Shown here: positions 32,734 to 45,432 of the stretch, one piece after another | How positions within the stretch are numbered: the stretch's first letter is position 1 | Layout: the number at the start of each line of letters is the position of its first letter | From: Calycina herbarum | Lineage: Eukaryota; Ascomycota; Leotiomycetes; Helotiales; Pezizellaceae | Direction of reading: 5' to 3' | Assembly: GCA_001414485.1 (NCBI GenBank) | Contig: LLEY01000047.1 | Coordinates: 248,001 to 312,000, forward strand | DNA length: 64,000 nt | Made by a program: the position numbers and the translations under genes | Notes under the pieces: generated by a model | Seen by the model: only the letters and a program-made list of their open reading frames with translations | Databases searched by the model: none | Told to the model about the DNA's origin: nothing

Positions 32734-33542
32734 CTAGCAAGTTGCCACTGGTGGGCCTGGGACGGTGTAGCTAGTAAACCCATTGTAGATGTTGGCAGTA
32801 TATCCTGGATCAGTCGATTTGAAAGCACCTGGAATAGCAACCTTTGGTCCCAAATCCTTTGATCCACCTCCAGTAATGGTGACCTGTGCGCAAGAGATGT
32901 AGAATTGAGGTGTGGATCCTGGGTTATGAATGGCAAGTGATTGGATTCGAACCAGATAATCGCCATTTGGGACGCACGCGGGGAGGTTGAAAGTGTATTT
33001 TTCTGCAAGAAGTTGTTAGAATTCATTATATACATATGGAATGAATGATATTACGTTTCAAGTCCCAAGTTCCACCTGGGAATTTTGGCCCAATATCCAA
33101 GATCTTGAACCATACATCCCCGGAACCGTCGAAATCGGAGGCAGCACCAGGAGCCTTGGCCATGTAAACCGAGACGGGACCTTGGTGGTAGACTGCTTGG
33201 TCGAGGGTGAAAGTAATCGCGGATCCAGCATTAACTGGGAGGGTTGCCGTGCCGGCTCCTGTTGCTCCAACGTTGCATCGAAGATCTTTGCTTGCAAGAT
33301 CTTTTGTGAATTAGCAGTTGTGACGGATCTTGTAGCTGCCGTAGGCCTTACCAAGTACAGGTGAGTTCATGTTCGTGTTCTTTCGGATATATTGGTACGT
33401 GGGGTTGGTGTTGAGCTGTTGAAAAATATCTAGACGGGAGTTACTATTGGTTCTTCTGCTGGAGCCGGAGTGGTGACATACAATGACCCGAGACCTGGCT
33501 AGCAAGAGCCAAAAGGCCCGCATAGAGAGTAAAGCTCTTCAT
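32734..33542 (-). CDS. AA9 lytic polysaccharide monooxygenase
   Basis: Four exons: 33542-33482, 33429-33352, 33300-33055, 33002-32734; 217 residues. A 19-residue signal peptide ends SQVSG and the mature protein starts with His20, the copper-binding N-terminal residue of the histidine brace. The second brace His is H85 in [12 protein letters not shown]; the axial Tyr is Y163 in QFYISCAQ, with conserved H154 (LAIHNPG). Four Cys (55, 138, 166, 217) allow the usual disulphides. Copper monooxygenases of this family cleave crystalline cellulose oxidatively outside the cell. No CBM1 is attached. A TATAAAG lies about 100 bp upstream. It is the first of three cellulolytic genes within 8 kb. Confidence 0.95.
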
Positions 33543-35371
33543 CTTGAAATGTTTACAAGAAACAAAGAATATGTGCAACGATTGAGAAATGTTCAACGAC
33601 AAATTTGGTGTGTATCTTGCTCCGGAGCGCGTCTAGCCACTACTTTATATTTTTCACCCACGACAGAGCTGGCGAGAGGAACCAAGATTTGAAAGCATAG
33701 AACCAATCACCAACTATGGCTGTCTTTGGTTTCGAATGTACATGCGGTCTTCAATTCTGGGGTAAATGATCTTGGTTTGGTCAAACCAAGGGTACCAATT
33801 CGTGATTGAAGAGACCTTTCAGGCCAAAAGCAATTTATACGACTCGGCATCCGTCACTTGACGACTTACCACTGCGTACTTCCAGGCTATGAAATTGCCC
33901 AGAATAATATATTCGTGATCATTTCCATGTCCATATTAGGCAAACAAATATATAAGCTTGATTAAATATTGACCTAGAAGTATTTCGACCCAACCAACAG
34001 ATGAACTCGGATGGCCACTAGCCGCCCAGGCATCACAAATTGGTTGAAAGCTTTGACGGCGATAGTATATATCGGTGATAAGGGAAGGGAATGTTCCAAG
34101 TTATAACATATTCCCGAAAGCTCCTGCTTCTTCTCGACCTCGTCAACAATCTACATCTCACGGTCACCAGCTGCTGTCGCCCGAAGGTTGAGCGTTGACG
34201 TGGGGTACAGTGGGAGTTCGGACCGAGCACTCACAAGGTCATGTCGAATTCATACAGCGCAATATAAACTCTCATGAGCATAGGATGAGGCTTCCGGTAG
34301 ATAGTGGCGCTCTTCAGGCTGTGGAGAAAAACTGGGGAAGAAGCCGAGGTGTAAAAGAAAGAAATATATGCGGGGCATCGTAGATTAGCGCGTCTTTAAG
34401 CGACATCTACAATAGACGGCTCATTTCGACCACTTCCGGGCTAAATCATTTCAACCACCAACACCACCAGTTGCCATCAGCTAGCCATGGAGAGAAGATC
34501 CTGGCTCAGGAACATCTTCAATTCCTGATTATACACCTTCCTCCCGTCATGTGCCTGAGGTAGCCAAGTCGGAACCTGCCTGAAAGACTGCATTTAGCTT
34601 GCGGGTGCGATAGTGCCTCATTTATCGTGCCAGGGCTATGGGTCCTTTCGTTTGATATCACCATTCGATCACTTTGAGGGGAGAAAGTGGACTACAGTAA
34701 CTTGGAGAGTCGTCGGGTACGCTTTGGTCATCCGAGCTTGGAACTTCGGATTCAATGTTCGAAGTTTTCATATGCATGTTTTCAAGCAAGTAGTTCTTCA
34801 AATTTCCTGCATGTTTCATCAACAGGTGACGAGAAATGCCAATTTTAATAGGTCTGCCAAGTGGCGTTGTATTGAAAGAACCTTTCTGTCGGGCCGTACG
34901 TCCATCGATCCCAATGTTTGAAGAGAATAGGAGCGTTCTCGAAGTATCCTTGCACTTTTTATACATGGAGAAGCCTCGATTCCACTCCTGTTCTCGGTAT
35001 CCGAACTTAGTACCTGTCCCCTTCGTTGATACTTGGTAACAGTCCCCATACGCTTGTTTTTCCGCTTTCTGTATTTTCTCACCAATCATTGTTGCTTGTT
35101 ATTCATTATGCAACCTCTTCACATGGTTTTCCACGCTATATCTCTTAGTGAGAATTGCGCGGCCCACCAAATAATAGTAGTGAGTTCAGAATCCCAATCA
35201 GGCTCTTCGGAACGTCTTGCCAGGCGGTCATGTTGTTCCGTCTCCGGCCTTGGCTTTCCTTGTGGTGGTATCGTCGATTACATGACTATAAGAATACAGA
35301 TTTATACTCTTATTATCTCGTTATTCATCAAAGTACTTCTCCTTCTACTCAATAATCGATTGCAATTAAAA
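33543..35371. promoter_or_regulatory. Shared upstream region of AA9 and GH6 genes
   Basis: A 1.8-kb divergent intergenic region. GGCTAAA, the motif bound by XlnR/Xyr1-type cellulase activators, is at 34439-34445, and a GGCTTT variant lies at 35252-35257 near the GH6 start. TATA-like sequences are TATAAAG (complement of 33643-33649) for AA9 and TATAAG (35287-35292) for GH6. Motif matches are short and may arise by chance. No gene recognised; frames at 34613-35089 lack signatures. Confidence 0.5.
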
Positions 35372-36989
35372 ATGGGGTTTAAAAGTCTCTTGTTTAGTGC
35401 CGCCTTGGTTTCTACAGCCTTTGCTGAAGAGCCAGCATATGGACAGTGTAAGTTCTGTTATCTCGAGTTTCCATTACGAAGCTAATAGGAACAGGTGGTG
35501 GTGTCAATTGGACTGGTGGAGCTACCTGTGTTTCCGGGTATACCTGTGTAAAAACAAACGAGTTCTATTCTCAATGTGTTCCTGGCTCGGCAGTTTCTAC
35601 AACTGGGGGTTCTGTGCCAGCAACAACTACCGCTCCATCAAGTCCTAGCACCACCATCACCGCTGCCCCCGGAGGTACAACCGTTGCTGCTGCCGGAAAT
35701 CCCTTCTCTGGAGTTGCCCTCTACGCCAATCCTTACTATGCATCCGAGATCAGCAGCCTGGCGATTCCGTCTCTTACTGGCCCAATGGCAACGAAAGCTG
35801 CTGCGGTAGCAAAGGTTCCCACCTTTGTATGGCTGTAAGATGCCACCAGAAAACTCAAAGGATCTATACTGACTTGTATAAAAGTGACACCGCCGCCAAA
35901 GTCCCATTGATGGGCACATTTTTATCAAATATCAGAGCTGCAAACAAAGCGGGTGCTAGCCCACCAGTAGCTGGTACATTCGTTGTATACGATTTACCAG
36001 ATCGAGATTGCGCCGCTCTTGCATCCAATGGAGAATACTCGATTGTCAATGGTGGTGTTGCAAATTACAAAAAGTACATTGACGCCATCAAAGCGCTTCT
36101 CGTGACTTACTCTGATGTTAAAGTCATTCTTGTTATCGGTAAGACTTCTATTCCCAACAAGATCATCTTCTTAGTCTACTTTGCTAACATAATTTAGAAC
36201 CTGATTCTCTAGCTAACATGGTGACTAACTTGAGTGTTTCCAAATGCTCCAATGCTGCTGCCGCTTACCGAGAATGTACCCAATACGCAATTGCTCAATT
36301 GAACTTGCCAAACGTCTCCATGTATCTCGATGCTGGACACGCTGGATGGTTGGGATGGCCAGCTAATATTAGTCCTGCAGCAAAAGAGGTTTGTGACTTC
36401 TGGAACCTCTCTTCATAATTGGAAACTAACAATTCTCCCTTTTAGTTTGCAGATGTTTACAAAGCTGCCGGAAGTCCAGCAGCAGTTCGTGGTTTAGCGA
36501 CCAACGTTGCCAACTACAACTCCTGGAGTATCGCTACATGCCCATCCTACACACAAGGACTTGCTACCTGTGATGAGAAGAGATACATCAATGCCATAGC
36601 ACCTCTTCTCACAGCAGCTGGTTTCCCAGCTCACTTCATTACCGACGTTTGTAAGTTTTCCTCTCTCGCAAAATCAAGGAACATCCTCTAACTTCGATAT
36701 AGCTCGAAATGGTGTTCAGCCAACTGCCCAACAGGCTTGGGGTGACTGGTGCAACGTAAAGGGTACTGGTTTTGGTGTTCGTCCTACAACGAACACTGGA
36801 GATGTTTTGGAAGATGCTTTTGTTTGGGTCAAGCCAGGCGGAGAGTGTGATGGTACCTCGGATAGTTCAGCTACTCGATACGATGCTCATTGCGGCCTTT
36901 CTGATGCATTACAGCCTGCACCGGAAGCAGGTACATGGTTCCAAGCTTACTTTGAGCAGCTTTTGACGAATGCCAACCCGACATTCTGA
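35372..36989 (+). CDS. GH6 cellobiohydrolase II with N-terminal CBM1
   Basis: Six exons (35372-35447, 35495-35834, 35885-36138, 36198-36388, 36446-36650, 36703-36989) give 450 residues. A signal peptide (LLFSAALVSTAFAEE) leads to a CBM1 (YGQCGGVNWTGGATC...CVKTNEFYSQC), a Ser/Thr/Pro linker (about 58-90), and the GH6 barrel. Catalytic Asp residues are visible in YDLPDRDCAA (general acid region) and VILVIEPDSLAN. AGHAGWLGWPANI and the C-terminal FVWVKPGGECDGTSD loop are typical of GH6. The enzyme releases cellobiose from non-reducing chain ends. Intron positions interrupt the conserved WLDT and IEPDS blocks in phases that close exactly. Confidence 0.96.
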
Positions 36990-38795
36990 AGTTACTGAGC
37001 ATTGGCTAGCTAGCACAGTGGTGCGGACCGATTTATTTTTCTTCCTCGTTTGTACATACCTATCTTCTCTGTATATATTCAACACTAAGTTTGCTGCACC
37101 TTATCCAAAAATATGTCGTCCAGTTTCTAGTCTTGGCATCTCATATCCGTTCCTCGGCCAGGCTTTACAACAATCTATCTCATCCCGAGAAACGGGGTAG
37201 GATTCGGATGTCATACCGACGATAAATTATCTTTTCTCTTGGCTCTCTAAATTTCTCTCACAGAGTCACTCCTCACCGGCTAACTTGTAGGGCTGTCGGC
37301 TAGAGCTTTTTCTTGCCTGATTGTCGATTGACTTCTGGATTTGGAAGATGGGCATTGGAAATGTCATTTCGAAGATTTGTGACCATTGAGCATGTTATTT
37401 ACTGCGATTCCGTTTACCAAATACCTTTAGATGGATAAGTAGGAGATACTATTCGATACTGTTCAAAAAGTTGTAATCTATTGGGAATTGGTGGGCTTTC
37501 TTTGCTGCTGAGTCAAACATTGTCACTTTGATTATTCACAAGTTCTGGGAGGTATAGTGTTGGCCCTGAATGCCACAATGGTAGATTAAAATGTCAAGAC
37601 ATTGAAGGCAATCAATGTGTCGACGAGTTCTTCAAAATGGGCAATACCATAAAGCCGGATGGCCGCCCATATCTGACCATCATTGCATTCACTAAAGCAA
37701 AACGTCAAAACTAAGCGGCTTAGGTTAGTAGTAGTAGGACGGGATTCTTCTCGATTCTCTCCAAAGATTTCTACCTCAGGTTTGCCTCATGAATTCACGA
37801 AGTCAGAATTTCAATACAATTCTCTCACCAAACCTTCCCGTCACCCAATCAAGACTTCCTTCCTTCCCCCGTGACTCGGCCCAAATGACTCCCTCCATTC
37901 ATCCACCAAACCAAAACAAGCCACACGACCACCCTCAATTAAGCATAAACACCACCTTCACACTCCACCAATCACTTCCCAAGACCTTACCCCATACCCC
38001 ACAATCTTCATTTACCACGGCATGTAGAATACCGCAGTGAAGATTCAGAATTGCGGCATTAGAAGACGAGGTGCGGAGGATGAAGGTCCGTTGTTGTTGG
38101 GGCATTGAAGTTTTTCTGGGGAAGGGTGGGGTTAAGCGAGAGGACGTGTTATAACCAATGGGAGATTTGGATTGGGGAGGCATGGGTATTTGCGTTCCCC
38201 GCGTTTTGTTTATATTAAGTAAGGGTTGGAACTTGGAAGTTTTCTGGTCTTGTATAGGGAATTCATTGATACCATTACCCCAGTGAGAGCAAGAGCATCG
38301 GATTTCATCTTGTCCGAACCGACAACACATGTTTTTGAACCTTAACTGTCACAAAAGAATGGTTACGATATAAAATCCTAATATTTTTATACCATAACGC
38401 CACTCTCCAATCTCAATCATTCTCATGCCCAAGCTCTCCAAACTCGTTGCTCGTGACAATCCCCCTTTTCACTTCCAAATACTCCCATACCAAACATGCA
38501 AAAATCAAAACTTCTTATCCACATCAAATGACACCGAAAACTTTAAATATGTCCCTCAATCCCTAAATTACATCACCAATCCCCTCCACAAAAATTCATA
38601 TATCTTCCGCAGATCATAACTAGGTATGAAAGGCGATCATATAAACACCCCGGCCATGAGGCTAAACCCAGCATCGGTATTCCCATATTACATTCTCGGT
38701 ATATATACATGTACATAGATCCCAAATCCCTCTTGGTTTTAAAGCAAGCTTTTGTGCCAATTCTTGGAAACTTCTTGGTGAACTTGGTCGAAAAC
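36990..38795. promoter_or_regulatory. GH6 3' flank and GH5 promoter
   Basis: No gene recognised; antisense frame 37935-38330 lacks signatures. GGCTAAA occurs at 38660-38666, 130 bp upstream of the GH5 start, and TATATATA at about 38699-38706. Confidence 0.45.
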
Positions 38796-40842
38796 ATGAA
38801 GATACTTGCGTTGTCAACAACATTGTTGGCGGTGGTTGTTGTTGCTCATCCTAGGAATGGTATGATTCCCATTGAGTGTGGGATTGGGCAGTGTATGCTG
38901 ATTGTCGATGTAGTAAGAAGTATAGCTGAGCCTCTGAACGAACGAGCAATTGCTGCGAATGGAAGTGTTCAATATGGTATGGATTTCATTTACTCGTGCT
39001 TACTCGCTCACAAGCTCTGTGGGGGTCGCCTCAATGCGACTATTATTTCTCCTGGGTTCATACTCTTCATACTCTCTTCTTGTTAACTCAATTTGTCTCA
39101 GACAGTTGTGAAAATTATTTGAGAAAGCCAGGAAGAATTAGAAACTCAACCTCTTAATTCTGCCAAGTATTTTCAAATAATATTTGCATTTGTTCGGGGG
39201 TTACGAGAGTAATGAGAAAGACAGTTCAGTATACACGAATCAAGAGCGGAGGTTTGGGAGAAGGCATGGTAGAAGGATTCACAACTTGATAAATGACTCT
39301 ACCATGCCTGTTCGTATAATACCTTCTGATAAGGGAAGAAAGCGAAAACCGAAGCTCCTATAAAAATCAACAAACCAAACTTGTCAAAAGCCCCAAAAAC
39401 GAAACGAGAGAACAGAAAAAGCTAACACCCCCACCAGCTGGAGTAAATATAGCAGGGTTTGACTTCGGCTGCCTAACAGACGGCTCGCAAGACACAATCA
39501 AAGCCTCACCTCCCCTCTCCGCCCTCGGTGGTCCCGACGGCGCAGGACAAAGTATGTATTCTCCGAGTGTTCTCTTCCCCTTCTATTTCCTATTTTCTCC
39601 TCATTGTTCTCATATTGACTCCAGAATCTTCCACAGTGTCCCACTTCGTCAAAGACGACAAATTCAATATCTTCCGTCTCCCAGTCGGCTGGCAATACCT
39701 CGTTTCCTCCCCAGGCGGAACCCTCAACTCGGGGAATCTACAAAAATACGACCAACTAGTCCAAGCATGTCTCAAGACTTCAGCGAATACAGTCTGCGTA
39801 ATCGATATCCACAATTACGCTCGATGGAATAAACAGATCATCGGACAAGGAGGACCTAGTAATGCGCAGTTCGTAAGTCTATGGACACAGTTAGCGACGA
39901 AGTATAAAGGAGAGGCAAGGCTAGCCTTTGGAGTCGTGAGTACCCAGCTTCTCTGAGTGAATTTCTTCTTTGGGTAAAAACCAGAGCTGAGACATTCCTC
40001 ATTTTTAAACTTTCCTTGAGGCTCTTACTCCTTCTATTCCTCAAATATTCCCAAAGAAGTAAACTGACTCCGATAACCTGCAGATGAATGAACCCCACGA
40101 GGTAGATATCACGAAATGGGCAGATACGGTACAGCAAGTCGTCACTGCGATCCGAGGGGCTGGTGCCACTACACAGATGAGTTAGTCCAAAACAATCCAC
40201 AAACCCATCCACAAACCCAAACCTAATACCCCTCCCTAACAAAACTCCAGTCTTCCTCCCAGGCAACGACTACACCAGCGCCGGAAAATTCATCACCAAC
40301 GGCTCGGGCGCCGCCCTCCTCCCCATCAAGAACCCCGACGGAAGCAACACAAATCTGATCTTCGACGTACATAAGTACCTGGATAGTGACAATTCTGGAA
40401 CCCACACCGAATGCGTTACCGACAATATAGATTCTGCTTTTCAACCGCTTGCTACTTGGTTAAGGACTAATAATCGACAGGCGATTCTCACGGAAACGGG
40501 GGGTGGGAATACGAGTAGTTGTAGCAAGTATATGTGTCAGGTGAGTTTTTTGTTTATTCGAAAGAGGGCTGGGATGTCTCTGAGGCAGATTCTGGAAATG
40601 GCAATACTGACTCGAAAACCTGCTGCAGCAAATTGCATTTCTAAAGTAAGTCTGAAAACGAAAGCCTCCTGGAGATGAAGGCTAATCATTGTGATAGTGC
40701 AAATTCTGATGTATACTTGGGCTATATTGGATGGAGCGCGGGGTCCTTTTCGACGACGTATGAGTTGAATGAGACGCCTACTGGTAGTGGGAACAACTGG
40801 CAAGATACAGCGCTCGTGAAAGCTTGTTTGAAAAGGTCGTAA
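38796..40842 (+). CDS. GH5 (subfamily-5-like) endo-beta-1,4-glucanase
   Basis: Seven exons: 38796-38976, 39438-39551, 39625-39935, 40084-40180, 40251-40540, 40629-40645 (17 nt), 40698-40842; 384 residues. Signal peptide MKILALSTTLLAVVVVAHP; then an unrecognised 40-residue N-terminal segment with no CBM1, and the GH5 barrel starting AGVNIAGFDFGC. Acid/base Glu is in MNEPHE and the nucleophile Glu in ILTETGGGNTSSC; FRLPVGWQYLV and IDIHNYARWN are typical. It hydrolyses internal cellulose bonds outside the cell. The first intron is 461 nt, unusual here, and has a perfect 12-bp inverted repeat. The N-terminal exon is the weakest part of the model. Confidence 0.9.
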
Positions 40843-43800
40843 ACAAACCACAGTTTACAGAGAGAAAAGTCGGAAATCAAACTTTTGGTTGAAAAGAAAT
40901 ATGGATATAACTCAATCGCCTTTCTCGTGCTTTGCGCATCTTTTACCGCGTCACATTCTTATGAAAACAAAAATGTGTATATGTATTTTCCAATACAGGA
41001 ATGGGTACAGATTCTGTTGCTTGACATAGGTCTTGTTTTCGAATTGGAGGGGACTAAATAAGAGACTACCATTAGGCGATGAATGGTAACCTAGATTCTC
41101 TTATCAAACTTGTTCAAATTGTTCCTTTGGTTTGAACAGTGGAAACGCCAATATCAAGCATCGAAGCTAAATATCGAAAGAGAGGAATTGTACAGAATTA
41201 TATCAAGCAACGAAAGAAGAGAAAAGTTTCTCCCATGTCAACATGAGCCCATGATGGCAAGGGGCTGAGAAACAAGTGCTAGACTTTTCCGTCAGGCATA
41301 ACTCATAGCCTCATAAACAGCACCGAAGACCGGAGGTCAACAATCCAAGTCCTTGACACTATCACATCTCCTCGACCGGCAAGAAAGAAACGTTCCACTC
41401 AGACCGCCATTTCGAGGGTGACAAGTTTGATAATTGCCGTCCAAATCACGGTAGAATTACCAAATTGTCCAACAATCCCATCTTAGGGCCCTCAGAGTTG
41501 ACACTCTCAAATGCTGCTTTCCATGACGATGACCTCAAGATCGATCCATTCAAAGATTTGTTCACCGTTCCTGGCGGGCTTGTGTGGGAGGCTGATGAGA
41601 GAAAAGGGTCCTCGCCCGTTTTGTTCAACGGTATACAACCACATTTGAATTCCCAGAACACACTCGGTACTTCGTGACTCGAGGAACCGCTCCTCACATG
41701 AGCATAAAAATCGGGATGATTTTCATGTTCACTGCGCAAGGTTGCAAGTCCAGCGTACATGTTCAACGGCGGAGAAAGAGATACGACCCGAAGAAAGATC
41801 TGTCAACTGCGGTTGCTACGGAGTACATTTGTACCTACAAGCCTTACAGAGTACTGCTCAGTAGAAAGCACCAAGTTTTCTGGGGAATCCCTCCACGTGA
41901 TTTGACTTCAAACTCCAGATTCGAGTTTCCCTCGGTCATCCCGCCGCGCTCCCCCCGGAATGTCGACTTTCGGCTGACACCGACATTTACTTCACATCCC
42001 ATGCTTTTTGCCCCAACCACCAATCACAGAGTTGGTAATCCTTATCGCAAGCCCAGCTTCGACGCGGTCTCTCGGCGAGACGATGCCGGTTATCGAGAGG
42101 GACTACCCCGCTGATTGTGTCTGAGGGCCCTGGAAGCCGATCCGGGTCGAGGACGACGACGAATGAGAGGGGTTTGGATTACCCAATTTGAAGGTAATGC
42201 GATGAGGTACAATGTTCGTGTTGAAGGGGATTACGAGGAACAATGGGTTCAATGAGTCGTGGGAGTTGTAAATACGGTGTCTCGGATATGTTGGGAGCTA
42301 GCTAGAAGGTGAACGGCAAAAAGGGTGAGTGCGGCAAAAGGAAGAAAAAGAAGGGACCCTGGAAAGCTGGAGGTTCTACGTTGTAGCTTGGAGGAGCACC
42401 ACCACCATCCTGCAGCAAATGGCGGAGACGGCGTCCGACGCGGGAGAGGAGGCTGGGAAGCTGGGAACATTCAACTCTCTATCAAACCTTGGCCTGGTAC
42501 CTACAGGAAATACCTTCAGAACCAGCCAGTAGAATTAGCTTGAGAAATCCGGGAAATTCTATTCTGGGCTGAGGAAGAGTGGTAAGATAGATATGGACCA
42601 AAAGGAAAAGTGTTCTAGCTGCAGCCAGCTACTGCAACTAAGAGGCGAGGCGAGGCGTCCGTGTGGGGGAACCAGATTTGCGAAGTCACAGAAGTGCTCC
42701 AACAAGTATCGTATGAGGCATAGTGGCAAGTGATGACTGGGTTCATGAGAAGCGTTGTTGGGGATTCGGAAGAGCAACGCAGCCAAATCTATCTCTGCCG
42801 TGTAATGCCGTGTAAATGGCGAATGGGATCTGGTTGTAAATTAAAGGGCAGATGTTGTGTGACAGTTGAGCGAGCCCTCCAGGTACTGTATACTTTTTCC
42901 CACTTTCGTTGAAAGTAAATGGCTATGTAACTTTGCACAGAGATAATGTGAACTTGCCTTTTGATACCAGTACAGCTGGCAGATCTTCGAGTCGTCGGGT
43001 ATTCTCAAATAAGTGACTCTGTGGCTTGATGTTGTAGAAGAGGGGTTTCGGAGCTACTTCTATATAGAGCGTGTTTATGGAGTAGCTTTCGCAATGACAT
43101 CGTTCTGCTTATTTGTGGCTGTCTACTGAAGTTGATATCGAGTAGATTTGCGGGAAGCTATCTCAAGGACCCATCTCTATCATAATCGTTCACCCTATTC
43201 GCAAGTAGCTCAAATCGTAGCTCTGCCTCTAGCCTCTAGCCTCTAGCTTATGGTATGGACACGAGGTAGCATGGTAGCATCCAAAGTTGCCAAAATATGG
43301 ATCAAGTCTCATCTTTGACTTGTACTTCTCTGTTTCGGGTCAAGGTACTCGGTACAATGCCATGTGGCTGGAAGCCAGTCTAGGTAGTGCAGAAAAGGCT
43401 CACCACGAACAGCAATTACCGCAAAAGCCTGCCATAGCATAGCGGTCGTGTGCATCGGAAAATCTCTGCCTCTCTGCCTCTCTGCCTCTCTGCCCCCCTC
43501 AGACTGCCGCTCCCTGGAGAAGCGTTGACCTTGCCCTTGCCCTTGCCCTTGCCCTCGCAGTCAAGAGACAATGAAGAGTTTTCTCTCTAAAGAAAGGCCT
43601 CAATTACTGGCTTCAGACATTGCTTCTTTGACCAAAAATAAAATACGCACGAAGACGGTGACATGGCCAAAGTGCGTCGAATGGGGGTTTGGAACTGGGC
43701 CTTTGTTGCTCTGCCCCTCCACTAAATTGTCGCATTTCTGACTTGATCCCAGCACACCACAGCCCTCTGCCGTACGGTACAGTCTTCCAAGGCGCGTGGG

Positions 43801-43983
43801 GCCATCCATGGCCATTCACGCTTAGCGACGCCCCCCATCCTTATCGCTTTCATATAAACAGTCGCTGTCGCTCAACAACTTTTCTTCCTCCTCCCTCATA
43901 CCCTCAACTCTACAAACAGCTCCGTCTGCTTGTCACCAACACCTCTCCCCTCCCGCACTTGCACCCCCATACACACCGCAATC
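40843..43983. other. 3.1-kb intergenic, glutamine synthetase upstream region
   Basis: No gene recognised; frames at 41446-41766 (-) and 41674-42114 (+) look like chance. Near the glutamine synthetase start are three short direct repeats: AGCCTCT-type (43225-43247), TCTCTGCC x4 (43463-43494) and CCTTGC x4.5 (43529-43555). Confidence 0.45.
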
Positions 43984-45432
43984 ATGGCTACCTCAACGAC
44001 CGTCTCCTACACGCAGAATGTAAGTCCCCATCCCTGAATTGACCCCGCGGCGGTGCATTGGCTGACTCCGAGATAGCTCCTCAAATACATGAAGCTCGAC
44101 CAGAAGGGAAGCGCCATGGCTGAGTGAGTATTGGGTAATATTGATATCTACGAGCTTCATCTAATTGCCCTCAAGGTACATCTGGATTGACTCGACTGGT
44201 GGTGTTCGTTCCAAGTCAAAGGTGAGCAGCAGAGCAGCATTCCCTCAGCCCAACTCCGATCCCGCCACACCCCCACTCGCAGGCATTCCCCAAGTCAACC
44301 CCCAAGTCAACCGTCTGCAGAAACTAACGGCTCAATTCTCTTCCACAGACTCTCCTCAAGGTCCCAGAATCTGGCGAGTTCACTCTCGAAGATCTCCCAG
44401 AATGGAACTTTGACGGTTCTTCCACCGGCCAAGCTCCAGGCGACAACTCTGATGTCTACCTCCGCCCCGTTGCCATCTTCCCCGACCCATTCCGTGGTGC
44501 CCCAAACATCTTGGTTCTCACCGAGTGCTGGGATCCCGATGGAACCCCCAACAAGTTCAACTACCGTGCCGAGTGCGCCAAGTTGATGATTGCACACAAG
44601 TCACACGAGCCATGGTTCGGTCTTGAGCAAGAATACACCCTCCTCGACATGTCCGACCGACCATATGGATGGCCAACAAACGGTTTCCCCGGCCCTCAAG
44701 GCCCATACTACTGTGGTGTCGGTGCTGGCAAGGTCTACTGCAGAGACATTGTTGAGGCTCACTACAAGGCATGTTTGAACGCGGGTATCAAGATCTCTGG
44801 CACCAACGCCGAGGTCATGCCGGCTCAATGGGAGTTCCAGGTTGGTCCTTGCGAAGGAATTGAGAGTAAGTCGCCTTTTCCAATCATCTCATAACTCAAC
44901 TAATAACAACTCTAGTGGGTGATCACCTCTGGCTCGCTCGTTTCCTCCTTCACCGCATTGCCGAGGAATTCGGTGCCAAGATCTCCTTCCACCCAAAGCC
45001 AATTCCGGGCGACTGGAACGGAGCTGGTCTTCACAGCAACTACTCCAGCAAGGAGATGCGTGTCGAGGGTGGTATGAAGTACATTGAGGCTGCCATCAAG
45101 AAGCTTGAGGGTCGCCACAAGGAGCACATTGCGGTTTACGGAGAGGACAACACATTACGTTTGACCGGCCGACATGAGACTGGTAGCATCGATACCTTCT
45201 CATATGGTGTTGCCAACCGTGGCGCATCCATCCGTATTCCAAGAGAGTGTGGTGCTAAGGGTTACGGTTACTTTGAGGACAGACGACCAGCTTCAAATGC
45301 TGACCCATATCAAATCACCGGTATCATGATGGAGACGGTAAGTCGCCTCCAATATTTACTTTCTTCAAGTGCTTTGAAGCTAATATTTTCCAGATGTATG
45401 GCGGACTTGAGGACACCGAGTTGAAGAAATAG
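43984..45432 (+). CDS. gln-1: Glutamine synthetase (type II)
   Basis: Six exons (43984-44019, 44077-44123, 44176-44221, 44349-44865, 44916-45337, 45394-45432) give 368 residues. Signatures in order: [44 protein letters not shown] (metal-binding Glu), [14 protein letters not shown], the ATP-binding loop [18 protein letters not shown], and [20 protein letters not shown]. It condenses glutamate and ammonia with ATP to glutamine in the cytosol and is the main nitrogen-assimilation step; fungal copies are usually under GATA-factor control, not checked here. The small 5' exons are ordinary for ascomycete glutamine synthetase genes. Confidence 0.97.

Noticed and set aside
37935..38330. 131-codon minus-strand frame
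   Set aside because: No signal peptide or domain; lies in the GH6-GH5 intergenic region with low-complexity composition.
41674..42114. 146-codon plus-strand frame
   Set aside because: Arg/Thr/Ser-rich without motif; overlapping frames on both strands are equally long.
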